Notes: generated by a model from the sequence alone, not told the origin. DNA of 64,000 bases from Kitasatospora sp. NBC_00374 (GCF_041434935.1 NZ_CP107964.1:7237001-7301000); one strand, 5' to 3'. Positions 8,004-15,975 are shown, counted from the first letter of the stretch. Made by a program: numbers and translations.

Positions 8004-8597
8004 TCAGAGCAGGGTGCTCCAGTAGTACCAGAAGCGGTTGAGCACCAGCAGGGCGATGCCGAGGTACCAGACCGCCGGGACGATCCAGTGCCGGCGGGCG
8101 ACCGCGCCCCACCAGCGGGGTGCGGGCAGGACGCCCGTCCGCATGTTGTGCAGGGTGGTGTACCAGAACAGCGGCAGCGCCACGGCCCAGACCACCATGC
8201 AGTACGGGCAGAGCGCGCCGATCTCGTACAGCGCCTGGTCGATCAGCCACACCACGAAGCCGAGGCCGAACAGGGTGCCGGCCTGGAGGCCGAGCCAGAA
8301 CCAGCGACGGTGGGCCGCCCCCGCCAGGAGGCCGGCGCCGACCGCGGACAGCGCACCGAAGGCGGCCAGGCCGATCAGCGAGTTGGGGAAGCCGAAGGCC
8401 TCGGCCTGCTCGGTGCGCATGATCGAGCCACAGCTGATGATCGGGTTGAGGTTGCAGCCGGGCCGGTAGTCCGGGTCGGCCAGCAGGCGGATCTTGTCGA
8501 CGGTCAGCACGGCCGAGGCCGCGAGTCCGAGCAGGCCGCCGACCAGCAGCAGCCAGCCGAACCGGCGGCCCGCGCCGATCGGCGCGGGGGCGGTCAC
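8004..8597 (-). CDS. Vitamin K epoxide reductase (VKOR) family membrane protein (197 aa)
   Basis: Polytopic membrane protein with the VKOR cysteine layout. A loop pair GCNLNPIISCGSIM (about residues 47-60) relays electrons to the active-site ALCPYCMVVWAVALP (C-P-Y-C, about 133-147). Helices such as GWLLLVGGLLGLAASAVL and WFWLGLQAGTLFGLGFVVWL supply the four-helix bundle plus an extra C-terminal helix. Bacterial VKORs reoxidise DsbA-like partners and pass electrons to menaquinone. The gene begins 4 bp after the stop of the DsbA-like gene on the same strand, so the pair is an operon and a functional couple. The start is GTG. Confidence 0.93.
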   Translation of the reverse strand: MTAPAPIGAGRRFGWLLLVGGLLGLAASAVLTVDKIRLLADPDYRPGCNLNPIISCGSIMRTEQAEAFGFPNSLIGLAAFGALSAVGAGLLAGAAHRRWFWLGLQAGTLFGLGFVVWLIDQALYEIGALCPYCMVVWAVALPLFWYTTLHNMRTGVLPAPRWWGAVARRHWIVPAVWYLGIALLVLNRFWYYWSTLL

Positions 8598-8601
8598 GGG
8601 G

Positions 8602-9420
8602 TCAGCCGCCGATCGTCTGGGTGACGAGGGTCTTGAACTGGTCGCCGCTGACCGGACCGGTCTTGGTGAGGATGGTGAGCTGCTTGCCGTCCAGCTTCAC
8701 GGTGGGGGTGCCGGTCACGCCGCTGTCGTTGAACGCGTTCGCGACCTTCGCGGCCCAGGGCTTGTACGTGCCCTCGGTGACGGCCTTGGTGAAGGCCTCG
8801 GTCTTCAGCCCGGGCACCTGCTCGGCGAGCTGGAGGATCCGGTTGACGTCGCCGAAGCCGTCGACGCGCTCCTCCGGCTGGTTGGCGAACAGCACGTCGT
8901 GGAACTGCTTGAACTTGTCGACGCCCTCGTTGAGCGCCGCCCCGGCCGCGGCCAGCGCCGTCTTGGAGCCCTTGCCGCCGAGGTTGTTGTCCAGGAACGC
9001 GGCCAGGTTGTACTCGATCTTGTAGGTGCCGTCGTCCGCGAGCTGCTGCACGGTCGCGCCGGCCGAGGACTCGAACTGCTTGCAGATCGGGCAGCGGAAG
9101 TCCTCGTAGACCTTCAGGGTGTGCGGGGCGTCGGCCTTGCCGTAGACCACGACGGTGCCGTCGGGGCCGGACGCGTTGGCGGGGACGACCAGGGCGGAGC
9201 CCGTACCGGAGGCGGCGGCCGCGGTGTCGGTGGAGCCGCCGTTGGCCTTGTCCGCCGTGCCGATGGCCAGGGCGGTGGCGCCCGCGACCACGGCGATCGC
9301 GCCGACCACGGACGCCGCGACGATCACCCGGCGGCGGACGGCCGCACTGCGGGCCTCCGCCAGCTTCGCCTGCTTCATGCGGTCACGGGGGGAGAGGGGG
9401 GTCTGCTGGTTGTTGCTCAT
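8602..9420 (-). CDS. Membrane-anchored DsbA-like thiol oxidoreductase (272 aa)
   Basis: The N-terminal 40 residues are basic, then come a single TM anchor (about residues 33-55, VIVAASVVGAIAVVAGATAL), a Ser/Ala linker and a thioredoxin-fold domain. The active site is EDFRCPICKQFE (C-P-I-C), as in Thioredoxin_4/DsbA-type proteins. The cis-Pro loop is VTGTPTVKLDG near residue 240. The protein acts on the outer face of the membrane to introduce disulfides into secreted proteins, with the adjacent VKOR as its likely reoxidant. The ATG at 9420 (MSNNQQTPLSP) was preferred over the in-frame extension. A third membrane gene lies 108 bp upstream on the same strand. Confidence 0.92.
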   Translation of the reverse strand: MSNNQQTPLSPRDRMKQAKLAEARSAAVRRRVIVAASVVGAIAVVAGATALAIGTADKANGGSTDTAAAASGTGSALVVPANASGPDGTVVVYGKADAPHTLKVYEDFRCPICKQFESSAGATVQQLADDGTYKIEYNLAAFLDNNLGGKGSKTALAAAGAALNEGVDKFKQFHDVLFANQPEERVDGFGDVNRILQLAEQVPGLKTEAFTKAVTEGTYKPWAAKVANAFNDSGVTGTPTVKLDGKQLTILTKTGPVSGDQFKTLVTQTIGG

Positions 9421-9528
9421 GATGGTCCGTCGACTCCTGGACTGCGGCATGCCGCGCGGACGCGCGCCGGGCATGCGGGAGGGGTGGGTTGGCCTGTGGG
9501 GCCGGCCGAGCCCTCCGGGGAGGAGCCG

Positions 9529-10176
9529 TCAGCCGGCGAGCACGAGAGCCGGCGGACCGCGCCGCGGCGCGGGGGTGAGGATCAGCTGGGCCCGGCGCAG
9601 CAGGGGCCGCTCGGCCTCCGGGGCCGGCGTCAGCGCTGCGGGGCAGCCGGCGAGCGGGCTGCTCGGCAGCAGGGCACGCCAGGGGGCGGGCAGCAGGGCC
9701 CGTACGCCGCGGACGGCCTCGGCGAGGCCGGTCAGCGCGCGGTCGCCGAGCCGCAGCCAGGCCGCCGCGACCAGGGCGAGGCCGAGGTGCACCAGCAGGA
9801 CCAGCAGCTTGACCCAGCCGCCGGAGTGCCCGGCCCAGTCGGTGAGCAGCGAACTGCCGCCCACCGAACCGCCGCCGCAGACCAGCAGGTCGACGCCGTG
9901 GCCGGGGGCGGCCGAGGCGCAGGTGTCCTGGCCGAGGTTGAAGGCGGTGTTCAGCAGCAGCTCGACCGGGACCAGCACGGCGGCGATGTGCGGGAAGCCC
10001 CGCCGGGTGCCCGAGAGGGCCGTCGCGAGCACGAACACGGCCGCGGAGGCGACGGCGACCAGGGCGAGCGGGAGCGCCCGTCCGGTCAGCAGGACCTGTC
10101 CCAGGGCGGCGAGCGGCACGGCGAGCGCGGTGAACACCGCTGCCCGCAGGGCCCTGGTCGCCTGGTTCTCGGTCAT
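9529..10176 (-). CDS. Integral membrane protein of unknown function (215 aa)
   Basis: Four to five hydrophobic segments are visible, for example AVFTALAVPLAALGQVLL and LVAVASAAVFVLATALSG. An outward loop carries two Cys residues (LGQDTCASAAPGHG and LLVCGGGSVGG), then VKLLVLLVHLGLALVAAAWL follows. The C-terminal 60 residues are cytoplasmic and Pro/Arg-rich. The loop cysteines, and position upstream of the DsbA/VKOR pair on the same strand, suggest a disulfide-containing membrane protein served by that pair, but this is inference. The ATG at 10176 is preferred over a GTG six codons upstream. No named family recognised. Confidence 0.7.
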   Translation of the reverse strand: MTENQATRALRAAVFTALAVPLAALGQVLLTGRALPLALVAVASAAVFVLATALSGTRRGFPHIAAVLVPVELLLNTAFNLGQDTCASAAPGHGVDLLVCGGGSVGGSSLLTDWAGHSGGWVKLLVLLVHLGLALVAAAWLRLGDRALTGLAEAVRGVRALLPAPWRALLPSSPLAGCPAALTPAPEAERPLLRRAQLILTPAPRRGPPALVLAG

Positions 10177-10473
10177 GGTTCCGGAGTATGTCACGGGCGC
10201 CGGGCCCGACGGGAGGGCGCATCGGGTGGTCGCACGCCCGTTCGCCAGCCGGTCGTCCCGGACCCGGCCGGCCGTCGTGTGCCCCCGGTGCCCCGGGGGC
10301 CCGGGCGGACACGGCCCGTCGGGCCGGCCGGCGGGCGGGGCCGGGGCCGCCGGTCCGTCCGCCGCCTGTGGTGAGTGTCACCGGCGGGGCGGGGGTTCGA
10401 GCGCCGTCACCCGTGGGGGTGGTGGGTACGGGAACCGGTCCGGCGGCCGCGGTGGTGCGCCGAGAATCGGGTG
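10177..10473. other. Divergent intergenic region, nothing recognised
   Basis: About 300 bp of very GC-rich sequence between the leftward membrane gene and the rightward Pro-rich gene. Open frames here translate to Arg/Gly/Pro-rich shadow proteins. Promoters for both sides must lie here, but no box or palindrome stands out. Confidence 0.35.
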
Positions 10474-11094
10474 ATGGACGCGTTACCGGGAAGCCCGTCG
10501 CAGGAGCTGCCGCACCTGCCCCACCTGCCGCAGCTGCTGTACCTGACCCACGTTCCGGACCTGCCGCACCCCCTCCCGGTGCCGCGCCCGCCGGCCCCGA
10601 CCCCGGCCGACGCGTGCCCGACGGGCCCGGCCCCCACGCCGACGCCCGGTGACCCCGCTCCGAGCCCGTCGGCCGGCACCGACCCCGCACCCACCGTGAC
10701 CCCGGCACCCACCGCGACCGCCGCACCCACCGCGACGGCGGAGCCCGCGGCGGCCACGCCCACCCCGGCTCCCGTCGCCGCCGGCCGGGCCCCGGCGCAC
10801 TCGAAGGCCGCGGTCGCCGCGGTGCCGCAGGCCGGGCCGCGGCCGACGAAGACCGTCGCGCCCGTCGCGCTGCCGGCCCGGACGGACCCGCCGCCCGCCC
10901 CGCCCGCGCCGCCGCCGTCGGGAGCGCCCGGTACCGCCGTCGCCGTGCCGCCGCCCCCGGTCGCGGCGCCGCCGTCGTCCGCACCTGCCCTGGACCCGGT
11001 GGTCTGGGCCGCGGTGCTCCTGGTCACCGTCCTGATCCCGGCGGCGATCGCCGCGCTCGTCCACGCCGTCCACGTCCCCAGGAGCCGTAGTTGA
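10474..11094 (+). CDS. Pro/Thr/Ala-rich protein with C-terminal membrane anchor (206 aa)
   Basis: Starts MDALPGSPSQELPHLPHLPQ, with a PHLP-x pseudo-repeat. A long Pro/Thr/Ala-rich low-complexity region follows (about residues 35-170) with PTATAAPTATAEP-type repeats. The protein ends with one TM helix (DPVVWAAVLLVTVLIPAAIAALV) and the short basic tail HVPRSRS. No signal peptide is visible, so it may be tail-anchored or inserted by its C-terminal helix. GTG one codon upstream is an alternative start. The stop TGA overlaps the TTG start of the next gene, which implies translational coupling. The function is unknown. The repeats make it likely to vary in length between strains. Confidence 0.65.
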   Translation: MDALPGSPSQELPHLPHLPQLLYLTHVPDLPHPLPVPRPPAPTPADACPTGPAPTPTPGDPAPSPSAGTDPAPTVTPAPTATAAPTATAEPAAATPTPAPVAAGRAPAHSKAAVAAVPQAGPRPTKTVAPVALPARTDPPPAPPAPPPSGAPGTAVAVPPPPVAAPPSSAPALDPVVWAAVLLVTVLIPAAIAALVHAVHVPRSRS

Positions 11095-11477
11095 ACCTGT
11101 TCGCCTTCGTCGGTGCCGCCGCCGCCATGGCCGTCGCCCTGCTCGGACTGGCCGTCGGCCACCGGTTCCGGGCCGTCCCCGAGGAGGGGGCCGAGCCGGC
11201 CGATCCGCACCCGGTGCTCTCCACCATCGGCTCGGGCCTGCTCTCCGGCTTCGTCCTGCTCACCGGTTTCCTGGTGGCCACCGGCTGGGCGGCCCGCACC
11301 ACCCACGTGCTGCCGCCGGTCGGCCTGTACGCGGCGGACATCTGTGCCGGGATCGCCGTCCTGCTCTACCCGTCCCTGGCCGGTCTCCCGGTGACCGCGC
11401 GGCACGTGACCGCGGTCTCGTTCTTCGGCGCCCTGGTCGGCTACACCCTTGCGGCGGCGATCCAGCTCCGCCCCTGA
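11091..11477 (+). CDS. Integral membrane protein, coupled to the Pro-rich protein (128 aa)
   Basis: A TTG start at 11091 overlaps the upstream stop as TTGA and is served by AGGAG seven bases before it, inside the upstream gene. Four hydrophobic segments are visible: NLFAFVGAAAAMAVALLGLAV, TIGSGLLSGFVLLTGFLVA, GLYAADICAGIAVLLYPSLAG and VSFFGALVGYTLAAAIQL. An acidic loop EEGAEPADPHP follows the first. No catalytic motif is seen. The translational coupling suggests that it forms a membrane complex with the tail-anchored Pro-rich protein. I do not recognise a family. Confidence 0.72.
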   Translation: MNLFAFVGAAAAMAVALLGLAVGHRFRAVPEEGAEPADPHPVLSTIGSGLLSGFVLLTGFLVATGWAARTTHVLPPVGLYAADICAGIAVLLYPSLAGLPVTARHVTAVSFFGALVGYTLAAAIQLRP

Positions 11478-11585
11478 ACCAGCCCAGGGCCCGGCCGTGC
11501 GAGGCAGGGGGAACCGCGCTCTGATCCGGCACGGTCGAGCGGACTCGACCTAGGCTGGACGTGTGGGAGAGGGAGGGCGAAGGCC

Positions 11586-12455
11586 GTGCCGCAGCGCGAG
11601 GATCGGGCAGAGCAGACCGCCGGGGCGGTGGTGGCCGCCCGGATCGCGGAGCTGACCGCGCGGCTGGCCGCGCTGGCCCCGGCCGTCCGCGCCGAGGAGC
11701 CCGACTCGGTGCACCAGATGCGGATCACCTGTCGTCGGCTGCGCAGCACCCTGCGGGTGTTCGGCCGGCTGCTCCCCGACCAGGGCGGCGGCGGCCCCGA
11801 CGCCGTTGCGGCGGAGCTGGCCTGGCTCGGCGGCGCGCTCGGGCGGGCCCGGGACTGCGAGGTGCTCGGCGCCCGCCTGCTCACCCTGGCCCGCGGGCTG
11901 TCGGCCGCGGACGGCCGGGAGGACCTGGTGGCCGACCTGACCGAGTGGGAGCGCGAGCAGCTGCTGCTCGCCCGCCCGGAGGTGCTGGCCGCCCTCGACG
12001 GACCGCGCTTTCCCGCCCTGTCGGCCGCGCTCGCCGGTCTCTGCGCCGGCCCGGTCCCGCCCGGCCGGGCCCGCGGCCCCGCCGGCCCGGAGCTCGCCCG
12101 GGCGGTGCGCCGGGAGTACCGCCGCACCGCACGGCGGGTCCGGGCGGCCGAGCGGGCGACCGGCCCCGCGGCGGAGGTCGCCCTCCACGACGTCCGCAAG
12201 GCCGCGAAGCGGGCCCGCTACACCGGTGAGGCGGCCGGCCCGGGCGCCGCCCGGTTCACCGCTCGGATGAAGGCCGTGCAGGACGTGCTCGGGCGCCATC
12301 AGGACGCCGTGATCGCCTGCCACACACTGCGCGGTCTGTCCGACGGCGGCTTCGGCTACGGCGTGCTGTACGGGCAGCAGCTCGCCGCCGCCGCCCGAGC
12401 CCGCGAGGAGTTCCCGGACGTCTGGCGGCAGGTCCGGAAGCCGCCTCGCCCGTGA
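11586..12455 (+). CDS. CHAD-domain protein (289 aa)
   Basis: The conserved-histidine alpha-helical (CHAD) domain is evident. It begins at VHQMRITCRRLRSTLRVFGRL (about residues 43-63). GALGRARDCEVLGARL follows, and a second repeat VALHDVRKAAKRARYTGE with AVQDVLGRHQDAVIA near the C-terminus. The paired His/Arg/Lys clusters bind polyphosphate in characterised CHAD proteins, which localise to polyphosphate granules. No CYTH triphosphatase domain is fused and none is adjacent. The start is GTG at 11586. The stop codon lies inside the first unit of a 14-bp tandem repeat. Confidence 0.93.
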   Translation: MPQREDRAEQTAGAVVAARIAELTARLAALAPAVRAEEPDSVHQMRITCRRLRSTLRVFGRLLPDQGGGGPDAVAAELAWLGGALGRARDCEVLGARLLTLARGLSAADGREDLVADLTEWEREQLLLARPEVLAALDGPRFPALSAALAGLCAGPVPPGRARGPAGPELARAVRREYRRTARRVRAAERATGPAAEVALHDVRKAAKRARYTGEAAGPGAARFTARMKAVQDVLGRHQDAVIACHTLRGLSDGGFGYGVLYGQQLAAAARAREEFPDVWRQVRKPPRP

Positions 12456-12548
12456 GCGTCCGCCCGTGAGCGTCCGCCCATGGCCACCGGCCCGTGACCA
12501 CCGGCCCGCGACCGCCCGCGCGTGACCACCGGCCCGTGACCGCCCGCC
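12451..12548. repeat. Seven 14-bp tandem repeats filling a convergent gap
   Basis: Seven consecutive 14-bp units start at 12451, 12465, 12479, 12493, 12507, 12521 and 12535. The first two are CGTGAGCGTCCGCC and the others are variants such as CGTGACCACCGGCC and CGTGACCGCCCGCC. The first unit contains the TGA stop of the CHAD gene, and the array ends 10 bp before the stop of the uracil-DNA glycosylase gene. It is a minisatellite-like array and therefore a potential strain-variable locus. Confidence 0.85.
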
Positions 12549-12557
12549 CGGTCGGGC

Positions 12558-13295
12558 TCAGCGCAGACCGGCCGCCCCGGCGGCCTCGGCCAGCAGCTCG
12601 CGGAGCATCGCCGGGGTGAGCCGGCCGGTGTGGGTGTTGCGCGGGCTGACGTGGTAGCAGCCGAACAGCTCCAGCGGCGCGCCGCCGTCCGCCGCCGGCA
12701 GCACGACCCGGGCGCCGTGCCCGAACACCGGCCGGGGGCGCGGCACCTGCCGTCCGGCCGCCGCGAGCGCGGGCAGCACCGCCTGCCAGGCGAAGCCGCC
12801 CAGCGCCACCACGGCGCGCACGGTCGGGCGCATCAGCTCGAACTCCCTGGCGATCCACGGACGGCAGGTGTCCCGCTCGGCGGGCGTCGGCCGGTTGTCG
12901 GGCGGGGCGCAGCGCACCGGGTCGGTGATCCGTACGCCGTGCAGGACCAGCCCGTCGTCCCGGCCGACGGCGTGCGGCTGGGAGGCCAGCCCGAGGTCGT
13001 ACAGGGCCTGGTAGAGCAGGTCGCCGGAGGGGTCGCCGGTGAAGATCCGGCCGGTCCGGTTGGCGCCGTGCGCCGCCGGGGCCAGCCCGACCAGCACCAG
13101 CGCGGCGTCGGGCGGGCCGAAGCCGGGGATCGGACGGGCCCAGTACTCCCAGTCCTGGTACGAGCGCCGTTTGACCCGGGCGGCCTCCTCGCGCCAGGCG
13201 ACCAGGCGCGGGCAGGCCCGGCAGCCGGTGACCAGGGCGTCCAGCTGGGCCAGGTCGAGGACGCCGTCGGCGGGGTGGTGGTGGCGCTCGTCCAT
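12558..13295 (-). CDS. Family 5 (UDGb) uracil-DNA glycosylase (245 aa)
   Basis: Fe-S uracil-DNA glycosylase. The N-terminal CRACPRLVAWREE holds the first cysteine pair of the [4Fe-4S] site. The other ligands are in VRCAPPDNRPTPAERDTC. Motif A is LVGLAPAAHGANRTGRIFTG (about residues 71-90), the UDGb version that lacks the Asp water-activator of family 4. The C-terminal CYHVSPRNTHTGRLT holds the His of motif B. It removes uracil and hypoxanthine-type lesions from DNA. The ATG is at 13295. It is convergent with the CHAD gene and divergent from the SPFH gene 70 bp away. Length is normal for the family. Confidence 0.93.
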   Translation of the reverse strand: MDERHHHPADGVLDLAQLDALVTGCRACPRLVAWREEAARVKRRSYQDWEYWARPIPGFGPPDAALVLVGLAPAAHGANRTGRIFTGDPSGDLLYQALYDLGLASQPHAVGRDDGLVLHGVRITDPVRCAPPDNRPTPAERDTCRPWIAREFELMRPTVRAVVALGGFAWQAVLPALAAAGRQVPRPRPVFGHGARVVLPAADGGAPLELFGCYHVSPRNTHTGRLTPAMLRELLAEAAGAAGLR

Positions 13296-13365
13296 GCTCC
13301 GGATCCTAGGGGAGCGCGGCGGAGTAGCGTGGAGAACGGGTCCTCGTCCTGCCCGAGGTGACGCG

Positions 13366-14370
13366 ATGCTGGTTCTCGATGTGCTGATAGTGGTGGTGCT
13401 GGCGCTCGCGGTGCTGGCCGGACTGAGTGTGCGGACGGTGCAGCAGTACCAGCGTGGTGTGGTGTTCCGGTTCGGCCGGGTGCTGGACCGGGTGCGGGAG
13501 CCGGGCCTGGCGATGATCATGCCGGTGGCCGACCGGCTGAAGAAGGTCAACGTACAGATCGTGACGATGCCCGTGCCCGGCCAGGAGGGCATCACCCGGG
13601 ACAACGTCACGGTGCGGGTCGACGCCGTCGTGTACTTCAAGGTCGAGGACCCGGTGAAGGCCACCGTCAACGTGCAGGACTACGGCTTCGCGATCTCGCA
13701 GGTCGCCCAGACCTCGCTGCGCTCGATCATCGGCAAGAGCGAGCTGGACGACCTGCTGGCCAACCGCGAGCCGATCAACCAGGGACTGGAGCTGATGCTC
13801 GACAGCCCCGCGCTGGGCTGGGGCGTCCAGATCGACCGGGTGGAGATCAAGGACGTCGCACTGCCGGAGTCGATGAAGCGCTCGATGTCCCGGCAGGCGG
13901 AGGCGGAGCGCGAACGGCGGGCCCGGATCATCACGGCCGACGGCGAGTACCAGGCCTCGTCCCGGCTGTCGGAGGCCGCCGCGATCATGGCGGAGACCCC
14001 GGCCGCGCTCCAACTGAGGCTCCTGCAGACCGTGGTGGAGGTGGCGGCGGAGAAGAACTCGACCCTGGTGCTGCCGTTCCCGGTCGAACTGCTGCGTTTC
14101 CTGGAGAGCGCCACCAAGCAGGCCGAGGTCGCATCGTCGCCGAAGGCCGCCGGGACGGATCGGCCGGCGGAGCCGCTGCAGGGCTCCCGCCCGGTCGAGC
14201 AGCTGGAACTGCCGGACCTGGACGGGGTGCTCGCGACCGAGATGCCGGCCGCCGAGGTGCTCGCCCGGGAGGTCCCGGCCGAGGAGGTGCTGGCGGCGGA
14301 GGTCCCGGCCGAGGAGGTGCTGGCCGCGGAGGTCCCGGCGGTGGAGGTGCTGAAGTCGGCGAAGCCCTGA
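13366..14370 (+). CDS. SPFH/band-7 (slipin-type) membrane protein (334 aa)
   Basis: An N-terminal membrane anchor (VLDVLIVVVLALAVLAGLSV) is followed by the SPFH domain: QQYQRGVVFRFGRVLDRVREPG, the slipin signature PVPGQEGITRDNVTVRVDAV, and LRSIIGKSELDDLL. A coiled-coil region RQAEAERERRARIITADGEY comes next. The core matches bacterial slipins, which form oligomeric rings in membrane microdomains. The C-terminal 55 residues are an added Glu/Ala/Val-rich decapeptide repeat tail (EVPAEEVLAA) not part of the family core. The ATG at 13366 has GAGG eight bases upstream. No adjacent NfeD-type protease partner. Confidence 0.93.
   Translation: MLVLDVLIVVVLALAVLAGLSVRTVQQYQRGVVFRFGRVLDRVREPGLAMIMPVADRLKKVNVQIVTMPVPGQEGITRDNVTVRVDAVVYFKVEDPVKATVNVQDYGFAISQVAQTSLRSIIGKSELDDLLANREPINQGLELMLDSPALGWGVQIDRVEIKDVALPESMKRSMSRQAEAERERRARIITADGEYQASSRLSEAAAIMAETPAALQLRLLQTVVEVAAEKNSTLVLPFPVELLRFLESATKQAEVASSPKAAGTDRPAEPLQGSRPVEQLELPDLDGVLATEMPAAEVLAREVPAEEVLAAEVPAEEVLAAEVPAVEVLKSAKP
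14239..14355 (+). repeat. 30-bp in-frame repeats in the SPFH gene
   Basis: Units start at 14239, 14269 and 14299, with a partial copy at 14329. The two central copies differ at a single base, and all encode E-(V/M)-P-A-(E/A)-E-V-L-A-x decapeptides. The near-identity of the central copies indicates recent duplication and possible copy-number variation. Confidence 0.85.
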
Positions 14371-14408
14371 GCCCCGCAGGCCCCACAGGCCCGGCCGCCC
14401 GTCGCCCG

Positions 14409-14429
14409 CCCGGTGGCGTGGCCACCGGG
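14409..14429 (+). terminator. Hairpin after the SPFH gene
   Basis: Perfect 9-bp stem: CCCGGTGGC (14409-14417), GTG loop, GCCACCGGG (14421-14429). It lies 38 bp after the SPFH stop and 53 bp before the CBS gene. It probably separates the two transcripts, with no U-tract. Confidence 0.55.
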
Positions 14430-14482
14430 GCCGTCCCAGGATGGAGTAACCGGGCTGTTCAACGACGTCGGAAGGCCTGACC

Positions 14483-14905
14483 ATGACCACAGCCAGAGAG
14501 ATCATGCATCCGGGGGCCGAGTGCGTCGGGGAGACCCAGACCCTCGCCGACGCCGCGCGGATCATGCGGGACCGGGGTGTGGGAGCGCTGCCGATCTGCG
14601 GGGAGAACCAGAAGCTGCTGGGGATCCTCACCGACCGGGACATCGTGCTGAAGTGCGTGGCCGAGGGTCGCGACCCGAGCACCGTCCTGGCCGTCGAACT
14701 CGCCGTCGGGCGGCCGATGGTGGTCGAGGAGGACGAGGACGCCGAGCAGGTGCTGCGGGTGATGGAGCAGCACCTGGTGCGACGCCTGCCCGTGATCAAC
14801 CACCCCGACCACAAGCTGGTGGGGATGATCAGTGAGGCCGACATCGCCCGGAACATGCCGCAGGAGCGGGTCGCCGAGTTCGTCGGTGCGATCTGCGCGG
14901 AATAG
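14483..14905 (+). CDS. Tandem CBS-domain protein (140 aa)
   Basis: Two CBS domains fill the protein. The first runs from REIMHPGAECVGETQTL to GILTDRDIVLKCVAEG (about residues 5-62). The second runs from GRPMVVEEDEDAEQVL to LPVINHPDHKLVGMISEADIA (about 76-128). Stand-alone CBS-pair proteins of this size include mycobacterial hypoxic response protein 1 (Hrp1) and bind adenine nucleotides or act as energy sensors. No ligand can be assigned here. The ATG is well placed after the hairpin that closes the SPFH transcript. Confidence 0.93.
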   Translation: MTTAREIMHPGAECVGETQTLADAARIMRDRGVGALPICGENQKLLGILTDRDIVLKCVAEGRDPSTVLAVELAVGRPMVVEEDEDAEQVLRVMEQHLVRRLPVINHPDHKLVGMISEADIARNMPQERVAEFVGAICAE

Positions 14906-14923
14906 TGGCCGAACGGCCGGCTC

Positions 14924-14954
14924 CGCCCGGGACGGGTGGCTCCCGTCCCGGGCG
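14924..14954. terminator. Bidirectional hairpin terminator
   Basis: Perfect 13-bp stem: CGCCCGGGACGGG (14924-14936) with CCCGTCCCGGGCG (14942-14954) around TGGCT. It lies between the convergent CBS and SGNH hydrolase genes, 19 bp after the CBS stop. Confidence 0.8.
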
Positions 14955-14992
14955 CGGTGCCGTCCGCGTCCCCCTGCCGGGGGCCGCGGCGG

Positions 14993-15880
14993 TCAGAGCC
15001 TCGCGAGGAAGGCGTCCGCGATCGCCTGGTAGCCGGCATCGTTGGCGTGGATGTCGCCGCGCGCCATGTTGGTCCACTGCAGGACCCGCGCCACGTTCAG
15101 CGGCACCCGGGCGCCGCCCAGCGGGACCGTCGGGAACAGGGAGTTGGTGCGAAACGCCCCGGCCACGTCGGCCGTGGGCACCCCGTGCGCGGTGTCGACG
15201 GCTCCGATGACGGTGTTCAGCAGACCGGCCAGCGGGAGCGACAGCAGCGCCGTGGACCGGCCCTGGTCGCCCGTCGTCCAGGCGGCCAGGTAGGGGTCGT
15301 AGAGGTTCATCCCGATGATCCGGGTGTGCGGGCCGGCCGCCGCCCGGAGCCTGGTCAGGACGGTGTCGAGACCGCGGCGGACGGTGGCGACGCCGTCCAG
15401 CGTGCACGGCACGTCGATCGAGCCGCCGGCGGTGCAGTGGCCGATGTCGTTGGCGCCGATGTCCAGGGTGACCAGCACCCGGTCCTCGTGGTGGGCCCGC
15501 AGGTACGTCTCCGCCTCGGCCAACTGCGGGCCGGCGTACGGGTGGGGGTACGGGCAGCCGCCGTCGATCATGGTGCCGGTGGACTCGCCGGGGCAGCCGA
15601 GGCCGGTGAAGCTGAACGGCCGTCCGGCCGCCGCCGCCCGCTCGCCGAGGACCTTCGCGATGTCCTGGGCGTAGCCGCGGCCGACCACGTGGCCGCCGTC
15701 CGGGGTCGACTGGTAGCCGGCGGCGAGCGAGTCGCCGAGGGCGAGGTAGTGGGTGGGGGTGCGGCTGTCCACCGCCGGGGCCGCCGACGCGGTCGAGGCG
15801 CCCGTGAGACCGAGTACCGAGGCGGTGAACAGCAGTGCCGCGAGGAGGAGTTCGAGCCTGACGGACAGGGCTGGACGCAT
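14993..15880 (-). CDS. Secreted SGNH/GDSL hydrolase (295 aa)
   Basis: A Sec signal peptide is clear: basic MRPALSVRLE, hydrophobic LLLAALLFTASVLGLTG, and cleavage near STASA-APAVD (residue about 33). Block I, HYLALGDSLAAGYQST, carries the catalytic Ser. Block III is LDIGANDIGHC with its Asn. The C-terminal block V, RGDIHANDAGYQAIADAF, supplies Asp and His. Secreted actinomycete enzymes of this type are esterases or lipases. Cysteines at LGCPGES, GGCPYP, GHC and VPCTL suggest one or two disulfides in the mature enzyme. The ATG is at 15880. Confidence 0.94.
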   Translation of the reverse strand: MRPALSVRLELLLAALLFTASVLGLTGASTASAAPAVDSRTPTHYLALGDSLAAGYQSTPDGGHVVGRGYAQDIAKVLGERAAAAGRPFSFTGLGCPGESTGTMIDGGCPYPHPYAGPQLAEAETYLRAHHEDRVLVTLDIGANDIGHCTAGGSIDVPCTLDGVATVRRGLDTVLTRLRAAAGPHTRIIGMNLYDPYLAAWTTGDQGRSTALLSLPLAGLLNTVIGAVDTAHGVPTADVAGAFRTNSLFPTVPLGGARVPLNVARVLQWTNMARGDIHANDAGYQAIADAFLARL

Positions 15881-15975
15881 GCGGACCTCCCGGGTGGGCC
15901 GGCCTTGGGGGTGGCTCGGCCCGGTGAGGCTACTGCGCGGTAGCCCCGCTGCCCAGAGGTCCGGCGGCAGCTTTC

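Noticed and set aside
15928..15945. Short GGCTAC/GTAGCC stem between the thioesterase and SGNH genes
   Set aside because: Only 6 bp; too weak to call a terminator.
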